Shown: one piece after another, positions 16,681-25,063 of the stretch
Position numbering within the stretch: position 1 is the first letter of the stretch
Layout of the letters: each line of letters opens with the position of its first letter
DNA from: a bacterium UBP6_UBA1177
Lineage (GTDB): Bacteria > UBP6 > UBA1177
NCBI GenBank assembly: GCA_002310995.1
Contig: DBYV01000031.1
Location: 36,273 to 70,642, forward strand
DNA: 34,370 bases
Direction of reading: 5' to 3'
Program-made: the position numbers and the translations under genes
The notes under the pieces: model-generated
Seen by the model: the letters and a program-made list of their open reading frames with translations, nothing else
Database searches by the model: none
Told to the model about the DNA's origin: nothing

Positions 16681-16749
16681 ATTTTTCAAGCCTCATTAAA
16701 TAAAAAAGGACTCTTGCTGTTTTCGATTAAGAATAAAAACAAAATGTTG

Positions 16750-17856
16750 TTATTTCATGAGGTCGTCAAGTTCAACGATCCTGTTTTTGAAATTTTCCCG
16801 CTCTGATTCAGGCAGTTTTTCAATTATCGTCTTGTGATACTTCATCGGATCAATAACCTTGCCCTTATTTCCAAGATTGATCTGATAGTGAAGATGAGGA
16901 GCAGTTGATTTGCCGGTATTGCCTGAAGTCGCAATCTGCTGACCCACCGTAACTTTCTGACCAGGTTCAACATTGACTTCACTCAAATGGAGATATTTAA
17001 AGACATACGGGCTTCCTTTTGCCTCGATTTCAATACAGTAGCCGTTGTAACGGGTTTTCCAGTTAATACGCGACACAGTGCCGTCAACAGTAGCATAGAC
17101 GGGAGTTCCGACATTCGCTTTGAAGTCAACACCTTCGTGTTTCGGAGCTCTGTCGCCTATCGTACTCGTAATTTGAATATAGCTTTTAATAGGAGCAAAC
17201 GGCGATATGATTTTTTCAAGCATTATTCCGTCAGAATAATAATACTTTGCCACAGAACCTCTTACACTGTATTTGTAAATATTTATCTCCTTATTGAACT
17301 TATGAGAAAAATATTTGACAGCGATAATTTCGATGACATCGGGCAGATCGTTCCTTGTCCGTTTCTCTTCATCCGGAATAACACGGAAAACAAAATCAAT
17401 TTTATCTCCCTTTCTGACATCGTTACGAAGAACTATATCCCATATCAGCAGCCTTCCGACATGTGCGCTGATTATATCTGCAAGGTTCGACATACCAAGC
17501 GCTTTTGATATCTGTTTAAGGTCATCGTTTGAGTTGAAAGCATTGTAAAAATTGTCTTCTATCTCTGCAGAAGCGGCAATAAGTTCGCCAGGTTCCGTCT
17601 TTATCTGGAGCTCTTTTTCCGGTTTTTCAGGTTCCGTAGCCTGCTGTTCTCCAGCCTGATCCGCCGCAATTGCCTGTTGTTCTCCCGCTTCAGCGTTGTT
17701 CTGAGCCGACTGTACTGCTTGAGCCTCTTCTTTTTCTTCTTCACCGCTTTTTACGGTGTAGACGATCAGCCCGATCAGAATGATGTTCAGACAAAACGAA
17801 AGGACAAAAAGCGTTTTCCACTTTTTTACCTGCGGATTTGTGAAAAGATAGGTCAT
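16750..17856 (-). CDS. M23-family membrane-anchored peptidoglycan endopeptidase
   Basis: Cleaves peptide cross-links in peptidoglycan, using zinc. The 368-residue protein has a membrane anchor (about 15-34), an acidic Glu/Ala/Gln-rich spacer (38-95), a region of about 100 residues resembling the N-terminal part of OapA/MepM-type proteins, and a C-terminal M23 domain. The zinc ligands are His240 and Asp244 (HEGVD) and His323 (HLH); His290 in KYLHL is the usual catalytic His. All are present, so it should be active and not a degenerate activator. It is the last gene of a five-gene operon; its ATG overlaps the stop of the glycosyltransferase gene (ATGA). No convincing terminator is visible after it. 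Confidence 0.93.
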   Translation of the reverse strand: MTYLFTNPQVKKWKTLFVLSFCLNIILIGLIVYTVKSGEEEKEEAQAVQSAQNNAEAGEQQAIAADQAGEQQATEPEKPEKELQIKTEPGELIAASAEIEDNFYNAFNSNDDLKQISKALGMSNLADIISAHVGRLLIWDIVLRNDVRKGDKIDFVFRVIPDEEKRTRNDLPDVIEIIAVKYFSHKFNKEINIYKYSVRGSVAKYYYSDGIMLEKIISPFAPIKSYIQITSTIGDRAPKHEGVDFKANVGTPVYATVDGTVSRINWKTRYNGYCIEIEAKGSPYVFKYLHLSEVNVEPGQKVTVGQQIATSGNTGKSTAPHLHYQINLGNKGKVIDPMKYHKTIIEKLPESERENFKNRIVELDDLMK

Positions 17857-19514
17857 TTTTCTCTCCTGAAAAGTGCGGAATAAAATACGGAATCAGTTGA
17901 CGATACAGCCAACGGCCTGACTGTGCCGAATTCGTAAGCTATATTGTTTAAAATATGTTCATTCTGCTTTTCATAAAAAAACAGCGCAAAGTCAGCTTCG
18001 TTCAAAGCGTTCGTCGCTTTTATATCGTTCCTTATGAGCCCCGCTTCCTGCATATATTTGAAAGAATTCTGGTTCAGACCTTCATAGCCTGTCATAATAT
18101 AAAGTTTTGCCTTTACCGGAGCCTCCCTGTTGAGAGTTTCCGCCAAATCAATCATGTCATAACCCCAGAAATTCCTCTGCATTCTCATTTCGGCAGCTCC
18201 CTGTGCTCCACCGATGAGCTCGTTATAGAACGCTGCGCCCCTTTTTGCAAATTTTATGTTGAGAGGAACAACAGAGACCGCTGCAATAAGAAAAACGGCA
18301 GCAACTATTAAACTTTTCTTAAAGTTATTTGTTTTTATTAGCTTTTTAGCCGATTCCTCAATTACAAAAACACCTGCTGTGAGCATCAGCGGATACCCTG
18401 TAAACCAATGTTTTATGCCGCCGAAAATCGGAACAGAAGGCAATGCAATGAGGAATATCGGAAAAAGCGAGCCTGTAATCATCGCAAAAGCAGCTTCTTT
18501 TCCGGAGGCTTTTTCACTCTTCAGAAAATCGCGGCAAAAGTAGAATGTTCCTGCAAAAAAGCAGACAAGCTGCGGAGTAGGAGTAGTGAAAAACGTCATA
18601 ACCCACGGAAAACTGAAGGGAAACGGACCGTTTTTGAGCGGTGTTCCAAAGTAGTAGTTGAGATAGTTAACGTGCTTTCCGTGAAATTCAGCGTAAGTCA
18701 TAAGCCTGTCAAAGGTATTGAACCACATTCTCGGCCAGATCAGAAAATAGACAGGAAGCGAAATTATCACCATAAAGTAAAAAATTTTCGGAATCGCTTT
18801 GAAAAATCCCGTGAACGAGTTCTTTCCAGATTCTTTGCGGTACGAAAAAGCATAGAAAAAAAGCCATGAAACGAAAAGAACTATCGGAATAAAAAGAACA
18901 TTGTGCTTTGTGGCCATGCCGAATGCAAAAAAGAGGGCGGTAAGCGCGTGAAGTGAAGTCCTGTTGCTTTTCAAGCAGAAAATGTAAAGGATAAAAGTCG
19001 AGCTCCAGAAGAAAAGTATCGGCATATCGAAGCAGGCAAGATGAGAGTGGAAAAAGATATGCGGCATTGTGAAAAACAGAAACGGAGCAACCGAAGCGGT
19101 CATTCTGCTGAAGAAAATCAAGCCGAAAATATAAATCACAAGCGCAGTCAGAGCAGCAAAAACAGCAGCCACAAGCCTTGCCGACATCGGTGCTGACAAA
19201 ACACCGAGTTTCCGCGTGAAAATAAATTGCGAAAGGCCGAAAAGCTCTTTCATGAACGGTGGATGTTCCGAATTGTAGTTGAAATATTTATCAACCTCTT
19301 TTTTTGAAAAAATCTTGGAAAATTCACCACTTGAAAGGTCCGAATTTATAGATTCGTACCAATCGGCCATATTTATTGCCGCTTTCATGTAAAATCCTTC
19401 GTCCCTGACAAAACCGATTGCGTCGCTTGTCAGAAAAATCAGAAGAAAAACAAAAACCGTGACAGTTGCGGCAAGAAGAATGTCGATTTTTTCGAAACTG
19501 TTTCTAAAGTTCAT
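17853..19514 (-). CDS. GT39/ArnT-like polytopic glycosyltransferase
   Basis: The 553-residue protein has about ten membrane helices and a C-terminal soluble part. The first loop carries RDEGFY (Asp38, Glu39), the acidic pair typical of the catalytic loop in GT-C enzymes (PMT, ArnT, PglB-like). A second loop carries SEHPPFMK (82-89), also characteristic of GT39/ArnT-like proteins. It probably transfers a sugar from a polyprenyl-phosphate donor to an envelope lipid or protein on the periplasmic face. Donor and acceptor cannot be told from sequence. Its start overlaps the preceding gene by 11 bases and its end overlaps the M23 peptidase gene by 4, so expression is coupled. Confidence 0.85.
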   Translation of the reverse strand: MNFRNSFEKIDILLAATVTVFVFLLIFLTSDAIGFVRDEGFYMKAAINMADWYESINSDLSSGEFSKIFSKKEVDKYFNYNSEHPPFMKELFGLSQFIFTRKLGVLSAPMSARLVAAVFAALTALVIYIFGLIFFSRMTASVAPFLFFTMPHIFFHSHLACFDMPILFFWSSTFILYIFCLKSNRTSLHALTALFFAFGMATKHNVLFIPIVLFVSWLFFYAFSYRKESGKNSFTGFFKAIPKIFYFMVIISLPVYFLIWPRMWFNTFDRLMTYAEFHGKHVNYLNYYFGTPLKNGPFPFSFPWVMTFFTTPTPQLVCFFAGTFYFCRDFLKSEKASGKEAAFAMITGSLFPIFLIALPSVPIFGGIKHWFTGYPLMLTAGVFVIEESAKKLIKTNNFKKSLIVAAVFLIAAVSVVPLNIKFAKRGAAFYNELIGGAQGAAEMRMQRNFWGYDMIDLAETLNREAPVKAKLYIMTGYEGLNQNSFKYMQEAGLIRNDIKATNALNEADFALFFYEKQNEHILNNIAYEFGTVRPLAVSSTDSVFYSALFRREK

Positions 19515-20448
19515 CTGTCAAATATCCGTTAAAAACAAAATGTCGCTGCCTGTCATCCGAAACAGTCAGCCTTATAACAAGTTCTCTAGTATTTTCTGGT
19601 ATTTTACTGCTTTTTTCGGTAACTCTGAAAGTAAAAGGATTCGCATATTTCAGAAGCGTGTTTCCGTCGGCCAGAATTTCGACGTTTACCGGAGCACGGT
19701 TTTTTGAATGGTAAACCGATTCTGCAAAAACTGAATTAAAGTAGAGTTTTCTGCTGTTTTCGGGAATATCAAACACTATTTCCAGCGTTTTACCGCTAAC
19801 CGGATGCGCCCAGACCGCCTGTTTCTGCTGTTTGTTGAAAAAAGCCGTCGTCAACCCGACATAGTTCCAGCTTTCATCTGAGCACTGCCACTTCGTCGCC
19901 GAAACTTGACGGCACTCTTCTGATTTTTCCCCGTCTAAAAAGGCGATCCGCTTTGCCTTGCCGATATCTCGCGAGAAAACAAGAGTTTTTCTGACTGTTT
20001 TGAAAAGCGTTTCGGCCATGACAACCTCGCCTCTGCCAGCCTTGAAAGTCTTTAGAACCTTCAAGTTAAGTTTTTTCACATACGGATTTTCCGCGTGTTC
20101 CCGTTCACGAATCGAATCGTCTCCGTGAGCCAGAAGCAGAAACACCCTTTCTTCACCGTTTTTCATCATCGCGACGGACTTTTCCGTTGCATTTTTAAGA
20201 TCCAGAAAAATCGGAAGCACTCCGTTTTTCAGACCTTTAAGGAAGTCTAAATCCCAATCATTTTCAGTAAATACAAGGTCTCCGCTTTTAAAGTTTTCAT
20301 TAAGAATTTCTGCAAATTTCCGCTCAGTTTCAGGATCAAGAGCATTTCTTTTGCTTAAACCTGTCCACCAGAAAATAAAAGTCGAAACAATTGAAAGAAT
20401 AAAGAGAGCGAGAAAAATTTTTTCAAAAAGTAAAGATTGATTCTTCAA
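19504..20448 (-). CDS. Single-pass membrane protein of unknown function, probable partner of the GT39-like enzyme
   Basis: The 314-residue product has one N-terminal membrane helix (about 10-30) and a periplasmic part. Residues about 35-145 have an alternating alpha/beta character (GDLVFTENDWDLDFLKGL; RVFLLLAHGDD), and the C-terminal half is beta-rich. No family is recognised. The likely start is TTG: the codon at 20446-20448 reads TTG, and GGAG lies 9 bases ahead inside the end of the regulator gene. That gives a two-base gap to the regulator stop and an 11-base overlap with the glycosyltransferase. The context suggests a substrate-presenting or partner subunit of that enzyme (inference). 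Confidence 0.75.
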   Translation of the reverse strand: MKNQSLLFEKIFLALFILSIVSTFIFWWTGLSKRNALDPETERKFAEILNENFKSGDLVFTENDWDLDFLKGLKNGVLPIFLDLKNATEKSVAMMKNGEERVFLLLAHGDDSIREREHAENPYVKKLNLKVLKTFKAGRGEVVMAETLFKTVRKTLVFSRDIGKAKRIAFLDGEKSEECRQVSATKWQCSDESWNYVGLTTAFFNKQQKQAVWAHPVSGKTLEIVFDIPENSRKLYFNSVFAESVYHSKNRAPVNVEILADGNTLLKYANPFTFRVTEKSSKIPENTRELVIRLTVSDDRQRHFVFNGYLTDEL

Positions 20449-20450
20449 AA

Positions 20451-22445
20451 CTAAGACTCCGTTACGGTTTTATCCAGTCCGTATTTTGAAATAATTTTGT
20501 AGAGCGTAACCCTTGAAATTCCCGCTGTCTTCGCAGCAAGCGCATGGTTGCCGTTGCTTTGTTTCAGAAGTTCGGAAAAATAATTTATGCTGAATTGCTC
20601 GAGAATTCTTTCTTTTGCTTCGGCGTAGTTTTCTCCAGCGTGCGGAGAGCAGTCAACCGAATCTGTCTTGTCAGAACCGTTTTCAAACACTTCCGGAGGC
20701 AGATCTTCGGGGGTTATAATCTGGTCATCCGACATGATTACAGCCTGGTTTATGAAATTTTTCAACTGTCTTACATTGCCGGGATAATCATAATTCATAA
20801 GTATTTTCAAAGCAGCGTCATCTATTCCTGAGACATTGGTTTTGTAAGCTATGTTCGCCGCTTTCAAGAAGTTGTTGGCAAGCTGCGGAATGTCATTTCT
20901 GTATTTGCGGAGCGGCGGAATGTGTATCGGAACAACGTGCAGGCGGTAGTAGATATCCATTCTGAATTTTCCTTCCTTCACCATGGTTTCAAGATCACGG
21001 CTTGTCGCTGCAATAACGCGGACATCGACCTTTTTGGTTCCTTTATCGCTGCCTACCGGATGGATTTCACCGCTTTGCAGCGTTCTCAGCAGTTTGACCT
21101 GGAGCATGATCGGCAGATCTCCGATTTCGTCAAGGAATATCGTTCCTCCGTCCGCGCGTTCAAATTCTCCGATTTTGTTGTAGTAAGCGCCTGTGAATGC
21201 ACCTTTGACATGGCCAAACATCTCGCTCTCAAGCAGTTCTGCCGGTATCGCTGCACAGTTTATGGTGACAAAAGCCCCATTTTTGCGCTTGCTGTTGAAG
21301 TGTATCGCGTGTGCCAGAAGCTCTTTCCCGGTACCGCTCTCGCCGCGCAAAATAACAGTTGCATCGGTATTTGATGCCTTTTCGATTCTTTTTTCGAGCG
21401 TTTTCCACTGCTGGCTCGTTCCCATAATCATTATAGCGTTCCCTTTCTCTGAACTCTCTTTGAAAAGCTGGGCACGCCTGATGAACATTGTAGCTTCTCC
21501 TGCAAGAGCCGATATCTCGTCGGCATCTTCCTGTGTAAAAAAGTTTTTTTCAGGTGATTCGAGATCTATTATGCCGATTGCGCGTTTCTGGAATTCGATC
21601 GGAACAATAAGATCTGATTTCGTTCCATGGAAGAAGGGGTAGTAGTTTTCGTCATTATCTGTGTCGTTGCAAATGTAATACCTATTCTCACTAATTACGA
21701 TTGAAGCGATACTTCTGGTTTTCAGAGAAAGTTTGGCTGCCGACGGCGTTACAAGGGACTTCCCCCTGATTGCGCACGGCTCGAACTCGAGCTCTCCTGT
21801 CGCTTCATTGAGCAGCATGATGCACCCGCAACGGAGTTTCATTTTGCGCAAGGCAATTTCAAGAAGGTTTTCGAGAAGCTGGTTTAACTCGATTATGTTG
21901 AGGTTTGAATCGGAATCGTTGTGCTGCGCGTTTCTGATTTTCCAGAAAATTTCGGACTCCTTGCTTTCCATCATCCGGTTGTATCTTTCGATGAATACAC
22001 TCCAGATTGTAGGAAAAATCAGGGCGGAGAACTGGCTTATCGAGTTCGTGTCGCTTTTCTGCGGATATGATGCAAGTATGGCGCAGAAAATGCCGTTTTC
22101 TATGTTGCAGGAACCGTAAACAATGAAGCGGTCTTTATTAAAGTAAGGTATTTCGCGAAATCCTATCTCCGAATAATTTCCTTGGAATTTCGTAAAATTC
22201 TTTTCCATCATGAAGTGCAGCAGTTCCTGAACATCATTACGGTTTTCATTTTCGGACGGATAAAATATCTCAAGTTCGTTCTCGTACTGGTTGTTGACGG
22301 CCGCGAAAAGATGTGCATCCGGATGGGTCATTTTTACAAAATTTTCCAGCTTTACACTCATATCGTTGATGTTTTCCGAGCGGATTACATCGTTCAGAAA
22401 GTTGAGAAAAAGATGGTATGCATTTTGTTTTATGACGAGCGGCAT
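20451..22445 (-). CDS. Sigma-54-dependent transcriptional activator (GAF-AAA+-Fis HTH)
   Basis: Activates sigma-54 RNA polymerase from upstream sites, using ATP hydrolysis. The 664-residue protein starts with a divergent GAF-like region (about 1-165) and a clearer GAF domain (about 185-325). The AAA+ core has Walker A GESGTGKE (368-375), GAFTGA (415-420), which contacts sigma-54, and Walker B FLDEIGD. The C-terminal Fis-type helix-turn-helix contains HALAAKTAGISRVTLYKII. There is no receiver domain, so it probably senses a small molecule or redox state through its GAF domains. It sits 6 bases after the ior gene and 2 bases before the next gene, so it is co-transcribed with a metabolic enzyme and envelope genes. 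No sigma-54 promoter was found in the window. Confidence 0.93.
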   Translation of the reverse strand: MPLVIKQNAYHLFLNFLNDVIRSENINDMSVKLENFVKMTHPDAHLFAAVNNQYENELEIFYPSENENRNDVQELLHFMMEKNFTKFQGNYSEIGFREIPYFNKDRFIVYGSCNIENGIFCAILASYPQKSDTNSISQFSALIFPTIWSVFIERYNRMMESKESEIFWKIRNAQHNDSDSNLNIIELNQLLENLLEIALRKMKLRCGCIMLLNEATGELEFEPCAIRGKSLVTPSAAKLSLKTRSIASIVISENRYYICNDTDNDENYYPFFHGTKSDLIVPIEFQKRAIGIIDLESPEKNFFTQEDADEISALAGEATMFIRRAQLFKESSEKGNAIMIMGTSQQWKTLEKRIEKASNTDATVILRGESGTGKELLAHAIHFNSKRKNGAFVTINCAAIPAELLESEMFGHVKGAFTGAYYNKIGEFERADGGTIFLDEIGDLPIMLQVKLLRTLQSGEIHPVGSDKGTKKVDVRVIAATSRDLETMVKEGKFRMDIYYRLHVVPIHIPPLRKYRNDIPQLANNFLKAANIAYKTNVSGIDDAALKILMNYDYPGNVRQLKNFINQAVIMSDDQIITPEDLPPEVFENGSDKTDSVDCSPHAGENYAEAKERILEQFSINYFSELLKQSNGNHALAAKTAGISRVTLYKIISKYGLDKTVTES

Positions 22446-22451
22446 ACGGTA

Positions 22452-24962
22452 TTATTCACCTCTTCCTGCGTTGAATGATGCGTAGTTTGCCGCTTTCGCA
22501 GCGTCTGTAGGCGAAAGTTTCATGAGCGCTTTAAGCCAGATTTCTTTCGGTATCGCCGAGAAAGGCTCTATCGACGAGAGAAGTCCGAGCATTGCGATGT
22601 TTGCGGTTTTTCCCGATTTGTCGCCAATTTTAGCGACGGTTTCAAGAACATCTGTTTCGATGACTTTGTAGCCCGCAAGAGCCTTTCTGATATCTTCGAT
22701 TTTCGGGTAGTCCTCTTTTTTCATGTTCGCCGGAAGCGACTCAAACCTGTTCAGGATTATCGTTCCATCAGGTTTCAGAAGGTCGAGGAAGCCGTTGCAG
22801 AAAACTTCGGAAGTCTCCATTACGACAAGGACATCGGCACTTTTTGGCGAAAGGATCGGGCTGAAAACCTTGCCGCATGCGAAAGTCGAAATTACGCTGC
22901 CGCCAAGCTGCGCCATGCCGTGAGTGTCACCTTTTACGATGCCGGTTTCGCCGTACGGAGTGTGGAGCGCGATTTCGCTCAGCACTTTGCCGAAGAAAAG
23001 GTTGCCCTGTCCGCCGATGCCGCGGATCGCGATGCGGATCGATTCGGGGAGAAGCTCTTTTGCGACGCTTACTTCAGGAATTTCAGCCGGAACAGTCGTC
23101 GGACCTTCGACTTTAGCCTTCTTTTCCGTTGCTTCTATCGGAACGATCGCTCCGAACGGGCATCTCTGCATGCAGATCTGTTTGTTTCCGCCGCAGTCGA
23201 TGCACATATTCGTGAAGGAGGGGCCGTTTTCTTTGTCGAATTTTATGCCGGGGCAGACATTGCATCTTCCGCACTTTTTACACTTTTCGGCATCGATTTT
23301 TATGGTTCTTTTCTTTTTCGACTTGTCCATGATCTGCTGGCACGGCCCTTCGATCACCAAATTGGTGAATTTGCCTGCTTCGGCATCGTCGAGAGCCTTT
23401 TCGAGAGCTTTTTCGATTCCTGCGAGATCGTATGCATTGACGGCGACCACATCGCATTTTTCAGCCGCGATCGCCTCCTTGAGCCTGAACTTGTTGGGAA
23501 CTCCGGCAAGGTTCGCGTAGCTTGTCGGCGCGGGCTGGCCGCCTGTCATGGCCGTTACGCTGTTGTCAAGGACGACTTTGACGCCGGGTACGTTTCTGAA
23601 AACACCGTTTCTTGTCGCGTCGATACCGCTGTGACATTCGCACGAGTCGCCGATTACGCTGACGACTTTAGACACCATTTCGGGCCTGCTCAGGCAGAAA
23701 CCCTGTCTCATCGCGTCGCTTCCGCCCATGCAGAGGACGGTGTCGATCCCTTTATTGATGAAAAGGAGCGTAGAGCAGCCGATTTCGCCGAAACCTGCGA
23801 AAAGTTTTCCTTTCTTTCTGAGATTTTCAGCCGAAAGGGCATATCCGCGGAACGGGCATCCGGGGCAGATCGAAGGCGGTCTGACGAGCGGTTTTATTGC
23901 CGGAACTGTTGATTCCTTATGCGCTTTAATTTCGACAAAATCTTTAAGGAAATCAATAACATCCTGCGGAGTCCAGTCAGTAAGGACAGAATATTCGGGT
24001 TTTCCGATGACGGCGATTCCTGCTGCTTCGATCTTTTCCTGCAAAAATCTGTCGCCGTCCTCGAAAACAAAGAGTTTCCCTTTGATTTTCGAAGCGAACT
24101 CACGGATTCTTTTTACCGGAACCGGGTTTGCGATAGACATTGAAAGTATTGACGGATTGAGACCGGCATTGAGAAGAGCCTCTTTGACGATGATTTCACT
24201 TTCGCCAACAACAACGATCCCGAAGTCGTCGGTTCCTTTTGTTTCGGTTATGAAATCCTTGTTGTTTTCGACAAATTCAAGAACCTGCGGAATTCTGTGG
24301 GTTGTCGCCTCGTTGTAGTTTTTCCTCGCGATTCCAGGCATGAGCATCCACTTTGAAAGGTCTGCCGGAACCGGCATTGGCTCGATTTTACGCGGCTCTC
24401 TCGTTACGACAAGTCCTTCGCTGTGTGCTAAAATGCCGCTTGCAAGGATGCAGACCTGTGTTTTGAACATTCTTGAAAGGTCAGCCGCGATGAAAGCCAT
24501 GTCGTAAAGTTCCTGATGATTTCTCGGCTCGAGAACAGGAATCCTCGCCGCGCTCAGAAAATATCTCGCATCGATTACGTGCTGAGTGCTTGAGGGAACA
24601 TAGTCGGTCGCCGCGTAAACTACAAAAGCTCCCATCTGGCCTGTGTAGAAAGCCGAAGTCGTGATCGTGTCGGCAGCCTGGAAAAGACCGGGGATCTTCA
24701 TGGTTACGACACTGTCCATTCCTGCAACCGCGTGACCTATAGTGACAGCAGTTGCGTTCGCTTCGTTTACGCTCCAGCCGACGGTCATTCTGTCCTGAAC
24801 ATATTTCAAGTTTTTATCGATGACTTCGGTGCTGGGAGTTCCTGGATAACCGTCAGCAGCGTGGTAGCCTGCGTGAACGACACCGAGAGCGAAAGCGCTG
24901 TTTCCCTGGACAATAAGCCTTGAACCGGCAGGCGAATCGACAAGTTTCAAAAAATCAGCCAT
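22452..24962 (-). CDS. Indolepyruvate:ferredoxin oxidoreductase, alpha and beta subunits fused
   Basis: Oxidatively decarboxylates aryl 2-oxoacids from aromatic amino acids to acyl-CoA and passes electrons to ferredoxin; in anaerobes it can run the other way. The 836-residue chain joins IorA and IorB. Parts in order are the 2-oxoacid domain (DGYPGTPSTEV, about 38-48), the TPP domain (CPGCPFRGY at 368-376; GDS..CHSG; LDNSVTAMTGGQP) and a two-cluster ferredoxin region (Cys563, 566, 569, 572 and 589, 592, 599, 603). An IorB-like gamma domain begins at RIAIRGIGGQG (about 645). The first Cys run is CxxCxxCxxC, one residue shorter than the common CxxCxxCxxxC. AGGAG lies 7 bases ahead of the ATG. 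It heads the five-gene operon. Confidence 0.93.
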   Translation of the reverse strand: MADFLKLVDSPAGSRLIVQGNSAFALGVVHAGYHAADGYPGTPSTEVIDKNLKYVQDRMTVGWSVNEANATAVTIGHAVAGMDSVVTMKIPGLFQAADTITTSAFYTGQMGAFVVYAATDYVPSSTQHVIDARYFLSAARIPVLEPRNHQELYDMAFIAADLSRMFKTQVCILASGILAHSEGLVVTREPRKIEPMPVPADLSKWMLMPGIARKNYNEATTHRIPQVLEFVENNKDFITETKGTDDFGIVVVGESEIIVKEALLNAGLNPSILSMSIANPVPVKRIREFASKIKGKLFVFEDGDRFLQEKIEAAGIAVIGKPEYSVLTDWTPQDVIDFLKDFVEIKAHKESTVPAIKPLVRPPSICPGCPFRGYALSAENLRKKGKLFAGFGEIGCSTLLFINKGIDTVLCMGGSDAMRQGFCLSRPEMVSKVVSVIGDSCECHSGIDATRNGVFRNVPGVKVVLDNSVTAMTGGQPAPTSYANLAGVPNKFRLKEAIAAEKCDVVAVNAYDLAGIEKALEKALDDAEAGKFTNLVIEGPCQQIMDKSKKKRTIKIDAEKCKKCGRCNVCPGIKFDKENGPSFTNMCIDCGGNKQICMQRCPFGAIVPIEATEKKAKVEGPTTVPAEIPEVSVAKELLPESIRIAIRGIGGQGNLFFGKVLSEIALHTPYGETGIVKGDTHGMAQLGGSVISTFACGKVFSPILSPKSADVLVVMETSEVFCNGFLDLLKPDGTIILNRFESLPANMKKEDYPKIEDIRKALAGYKVIETDVLETVAKIGDKSGKTANIAMLGLLSSIEPFSAIPKEIWLKALMKLSPTDAAKAANYASFNAGRGE

Positions 24963-25004
24963 AAGAATCTCCTATATTTATAAATAATAAACAAAAAACC
25001 GCTG

Positions 25005-25032
25005 ATTATAGCGAAAATATCGAAAGTGGCAA
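25005..25032 (-). promoter_or_regulatory. Sigma-70 promoter of the ior/regulator/envelope operon
   Basis: TTGCCA and a perfect TATAAT on the minus strand are 16 bp apart, placing the start of transcription about 35 bases ahead of the ATG at 24962. Confidence 0.6.
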
Positions 25033-25063
25033 ATCCCGCGGAAAATACCCTGTGCTATACCTG

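Noticed and set aside
16681..16749. Possible terminator after the M23 peptidase gene
   Set aside because: Only a 4-bp CAAG/CTTG pairing with a long loop is seen and no T-run follows; support is too weak.
22920..23912. 330-residue open frame on the + strand
   Set aside because: It is antisense to the Ior gene, whose domains and cofactor motifs are complete. No recognisable protein features.
24963..25063. Possible sigma-54 promoter for the operon that encodes the sigma-54 activator
   Set aside because: No TGGCAC-N5-TTGC-like pair was found. A good sigma-70 pair (TTGCCA and TATAAT) is present instead.
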